Origin: Chryseobacterium cucumeris
GTDB taxonomy: Bacteria > Bacteroidota > Bacteroidia > Flavobacteriales > Weeksellaceae
NCBI RefSeq assembly: GCF_001593385.1
Contig: NZ_LUVZ01000001.1
Span: 992,001-1,056,000 of the forward strand
DNA length: 64,000 nucleotides
Direction: 5' to 3'
The position numbers and the translations under genes were made by a program. The notes beneath the pieces were generated by a model. The model was given only the letters and a program-made list of their open reading frames with translations, was not told where the DNA came from and ran no database searches. Of the stretch, positions 60,364 through 64,000 are shown piece by piece (position 1 is the stretch's first letter; each line of letters opens with the position of its first letter).

Positions 60364-60786
60364 TTAATCATTCGGGACCAGTTTACTATCAAACTGATCA
60401 CTTCCGAGTCCCAATACAGGAATAAAAATAAATCCGAAAAGGAGAATCAGAATCGTGTAAAGAGGAGTTTCTTTGGCAAAGCCTTTGGCTAGTCTGTCAT
60501 ATACAACCCAGCAGGCATAGATATTCACCAAGGGAATAAAGAAAAGAATGATCCACCAAATTGGTTTTTTCACAATTTCCAGCAATACGATGGTGTTATA
60601 AATAGGAATAAAGGCAGCCCAGGCATCTTGTCGTCCTGCTTTCTGGAAGATTTTGTACATGCAATATCCATAGAAAATATAGCAAAGTAAGCCGAAGAAC
60701 ATCGTTCCGATCCCCAATCCTGCAGCTACTGCTCCAGAAGCCGCATCTGCCCCGTTGTAAGGGTCTGTTTGTAAAAGAGTTAACAT
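60364..60786 (-). CDS. DUF5684 small membrane protein
   Basis: 140 residues. Three or four hydrophobic segments. The family motif MYKIFQKAGRQDAWAAFIPIYNTIVLLEIVKKPIWWIILFFIPLVNIYACWVVYDRLAKGF is clear (the GRQDAWAAFIPIYN signature of DUF5684, often mis-annotated as signal peptidase). There is no catalytic Ser/Lys of a signal peptidase. Function unknown. It lies downstream of gyrB, past a terminator. Confidence 0.85.
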   Translation of the reverse strand: MLTLLQTDPYNGADAASGAVAAGLGIGTMFFGLLCYIFYGYCMYKIFQKAGRQDAWAAFIPIYNTIVLLEIVKKPIWWIILFFIPLVNIYACWVVYDRLAKGFAKETPLYTILILLFGFIFIPVLGLGSDQFDSKLVPND

Positions 60787-60815
60787 ATTATTGTTTTTTT
60801 GGTTTATCCAAATAT

Positions 60816-60850
60816 AAAAAAAGCTTCTAAATAATTAGAAGCTTTTTTTG
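60816..60850 (-). terminator. gyrB terminator
   Basis: AAAAAAAGCTTCTAA-TTAT-TTAGAAGCTTTTTTT, 18 bases after the gyrB stop on the minus strand. Confidence 0.92.
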
Positions 60851-60868
60851 TTATATTTTTAAAAACGT

Positions 60869-62872
<2,004 letters not shown>

Positions 62873-63037
62873 TTAAAAAGTGTCAAAAAAATGTAGAGTT
62901 TTCTTATTAAAAACATAAGAAAAAGGAAGCCAATAAAAGATTCAAAATTAAAAGGTATTGCTGAAATTGCAACTGTTGTAAATCATATTCAACATCAATA
63001 ATTTATGCTTAAATTTATTAACTGAAAAGTTGAAATT

Positions 63038-64000
63038 ATGGATGATTTTATAGCAGCACGCGCTCAGATGGCTCTCTCTCTGGGCTTTCATATCATATTC
63101 TCTTGTGTGGGTATGGTGATGCCTTTTTTGATGGCTTTTGCCCATTGGAAATACCTAAAGACCAATAATGAAGTATATAAAGGACTGACAAAAGCATGGA
63201 GCAAAGGGGTAGCTATCCTTTTTGCTACCGGAGCAGTTTCAGGAACCATGCTTTCCTTTGAACTTGGACTTCTATGGCCTGGATTTATGAAACATGCAGG
63301 TCCGATTTTCGGGATGCCGTTTTCTCTGGAAGGAACAGCCTTTTTCATTGAGGCTATTGCTATCGGTTTCTTTTTATATGGATGGGAAAGATTCAATAAA
63401 TGGTTTCACTGGTTCTGCGGATTTCTTGTAGGAGTAAGCGGGCTGGCTTCCGGAATTCTGGTGGTAGCAGCCAACTCATGGATGAATTCTCCCACCGGTT
63501 TTGATTATATTAACGGACAGTACCTTAATATAGATCCTATCAAAGCAATGTTCAATGATGCGTGGTTTCCGCAGGCTCTTCACATGACGGTCGCGGCATT
63601 TTGTGCAACAGGATTTGCCGTAGCTGGAGTACATGCCTTTATGATTATGCGAAAAAGAAATGTTGAATTTCATACCAAAGCTTTTAGAATTGCCGTAGGA
63701 TTTGCTTTGATTGGGGCATTCGGAGCACCTCTAAGCGGTGATGTTGCTGCAAAGTCGGTAGCAGAAAGACAGCCTATCAAACTGGCAGCTATGGAAGCTC
63801 ATTTTGAAACGGAAAAAGGGGCTTCATTTGTGATTGGAGGAATTCCTGATGAGGAAAAAGAAGAAGTGAAATATGCAGTGAAAATTCCGAAAGTTTTAAG
63901 TTTTCTGGTGAGCAATGATTTCAATTCTGAAGTAAAAGGTCTTAAGGATTTCCCTAGAGATGAATGGCCTCCGATTGCTGTGGTTCATTATGCTTTTCAA
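63038..64000 (+). CDS. cydA: Cytochrome bd-type ubiquinol/menaquinol oxidase subunit I (cut by window end)
   Basis: A quinol oxidase subunit of the inner membrane with high oxygen affinity. 321 codons are visible and the frame is open to the last base. N-terminus MDDFIAARAQMALSLGFHIIFSCVGMVMPFLM, with His18 matching the heme b595 ligand position. Other family motifs: FATGAVSGTMLSFELGLLWPGFM, GPIFGMPFSLEGTAFFIEAIAIGFFLYGW, SGILVVAANSWMNSPTGF and WFPQALHMTVAAFCATGFAVAGVHAF (heme b558 His). The gene is divergent from gyrB. The quinol-binding Q-loop begins near the window end, so its length (long or short type) cannot be judged. cydB is expected just downstream. Confidence 0.93.
   Translation, partial: MDDFIAARAQMALSLGFHIIFSCVGMVMPFLMAFAHWKYLKTNNEVYKGLTKAWSKGVAILFATGAVSGTMLSFELGLLWPGFMKHAGPIFGMPFSLEGTAFFIEAIAIGFFLYGWERFNKWFHWFCGFLVGVSGLASGILVVAANSWMNSPTGFDYINGQYLNIDPIKAMFNDAWFPQALHMTVAAFCATGFAVAGVHAFMIMRKRNVEFHTKAFRIAVGFALIGAFGAPLSGDVAAKSVAERQPIKLAAMEAHFETEKGASFVIGGIPDEEKEEVKYAVKIPKVLSFLVSNDFNSEVKGLKDFPRDEWPPIAVVHYAFQ

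Overview
The window is ordinary chromosomal DNA of a Bacteroidota bacterium. It most resembles Chryseobacterium or a close relative (Flavobacteriia, Weeksellaceae). The evidence is AT-rich DNA, promoters of the TAnnTTTG (-7) type, a GLPGLI-family protein, a PorT/SprT type IX secretion protein, a T9SS-sorted secreted enzyme, DUF3857 and DUF2339 proteins, and zapA followed by a 6S-like RNA. I see no phage, transposon, CRISPR array, rRNA or tRNA. About 55 genes are supported, and the first (metG) and last (cydA-like) are cut by the window edges.

Layout. 1-5.8 kb: 3' part of methionyl-tRNA synthetase, a membrane protein, a methyltransferase, and a ferric-siderophore pair (IutA-like TonB-dependent receptor plus siderophore-interacting reductase). 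6-11.2 kb: a tripartite drug-efflux operon (TolC-like, EmrA-like, EmrB-like) with an AraC-type regulator. 11.2-16.2 kb: Mpo1-like, DUF2891 and DUF4349 proteins and a secreted lytic polysaccharide monooxygenase (LPMO) with fibronectin, chitin-binding and T9SS sorting domains. 16.2-21 kb: dnaA, a low-molecular-weight phosphatase, an RsmI-like methylase, a thioesterase and pheA. 21-34 kb: secreted and membrane proteins, rarA, yidD, lgt, NAD(P)HX repair, mscL, serA, idi and gcvT. 34-42 kb: small enzymes, a GLPGLI protein, a ClC channel, LysR plus YeiH, an orphan double-glycine Cys-rich peptide and an MFS symporter. 42-47.6 kb: rny, 6S-like RNA, zapA, a coiled-coil cell-division candidate, porT, ubiE and a KAS III enzyme. 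47.7-64 kb: phosphoesterase, a degenerate deacetylase, threonine dehydrogenase, ggt, a dicarboxylate symporter, a lipid kinase, an RsiV-like lipoprotein, two DUF3857 paralogues, gyrB and the start of cydA.

Functional links. The receptor and reductase form a siderophore-iron uptake and release pair with no siderophore biosynthesis genes nearby. PorT is a component of the secretion system that would export the LPMO through its C-terminal domain. UbiE (menaquinone) and the bd-type oxidase subunit serve the same respiratory chain. Lgt would lipidate the lipoproteins encoded here (DUF4349, RsiV-like). LysR probably controls YeiH.

The most unusual signals are non-coding. (1) A family of degenerate inverted repeats starts almost directly after stop codons (loci near 2.5, 7.7, 19.6, 35.3, 37.8, 48.9 and 54.2 kb), has a fixed polarity and shares words between loci. 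(2) Two perfect heptamer arrays (13 x ATCTTTT and 11 x AATAAGC) lie 2.6 kb apart. (3) There is an orphan promoter-terminator unit near 60.0-60.25 kb. (4) Several promoters leave essentially no 5' leader. Among proteins, the orphan RiPP-like peptide, the catalytically dead transglutaminase paralogue, the deacetylase without its active-site residues and the N-terminally extended Lgt deserve a second look. All assignments come from reading the sequence; no database search was run.
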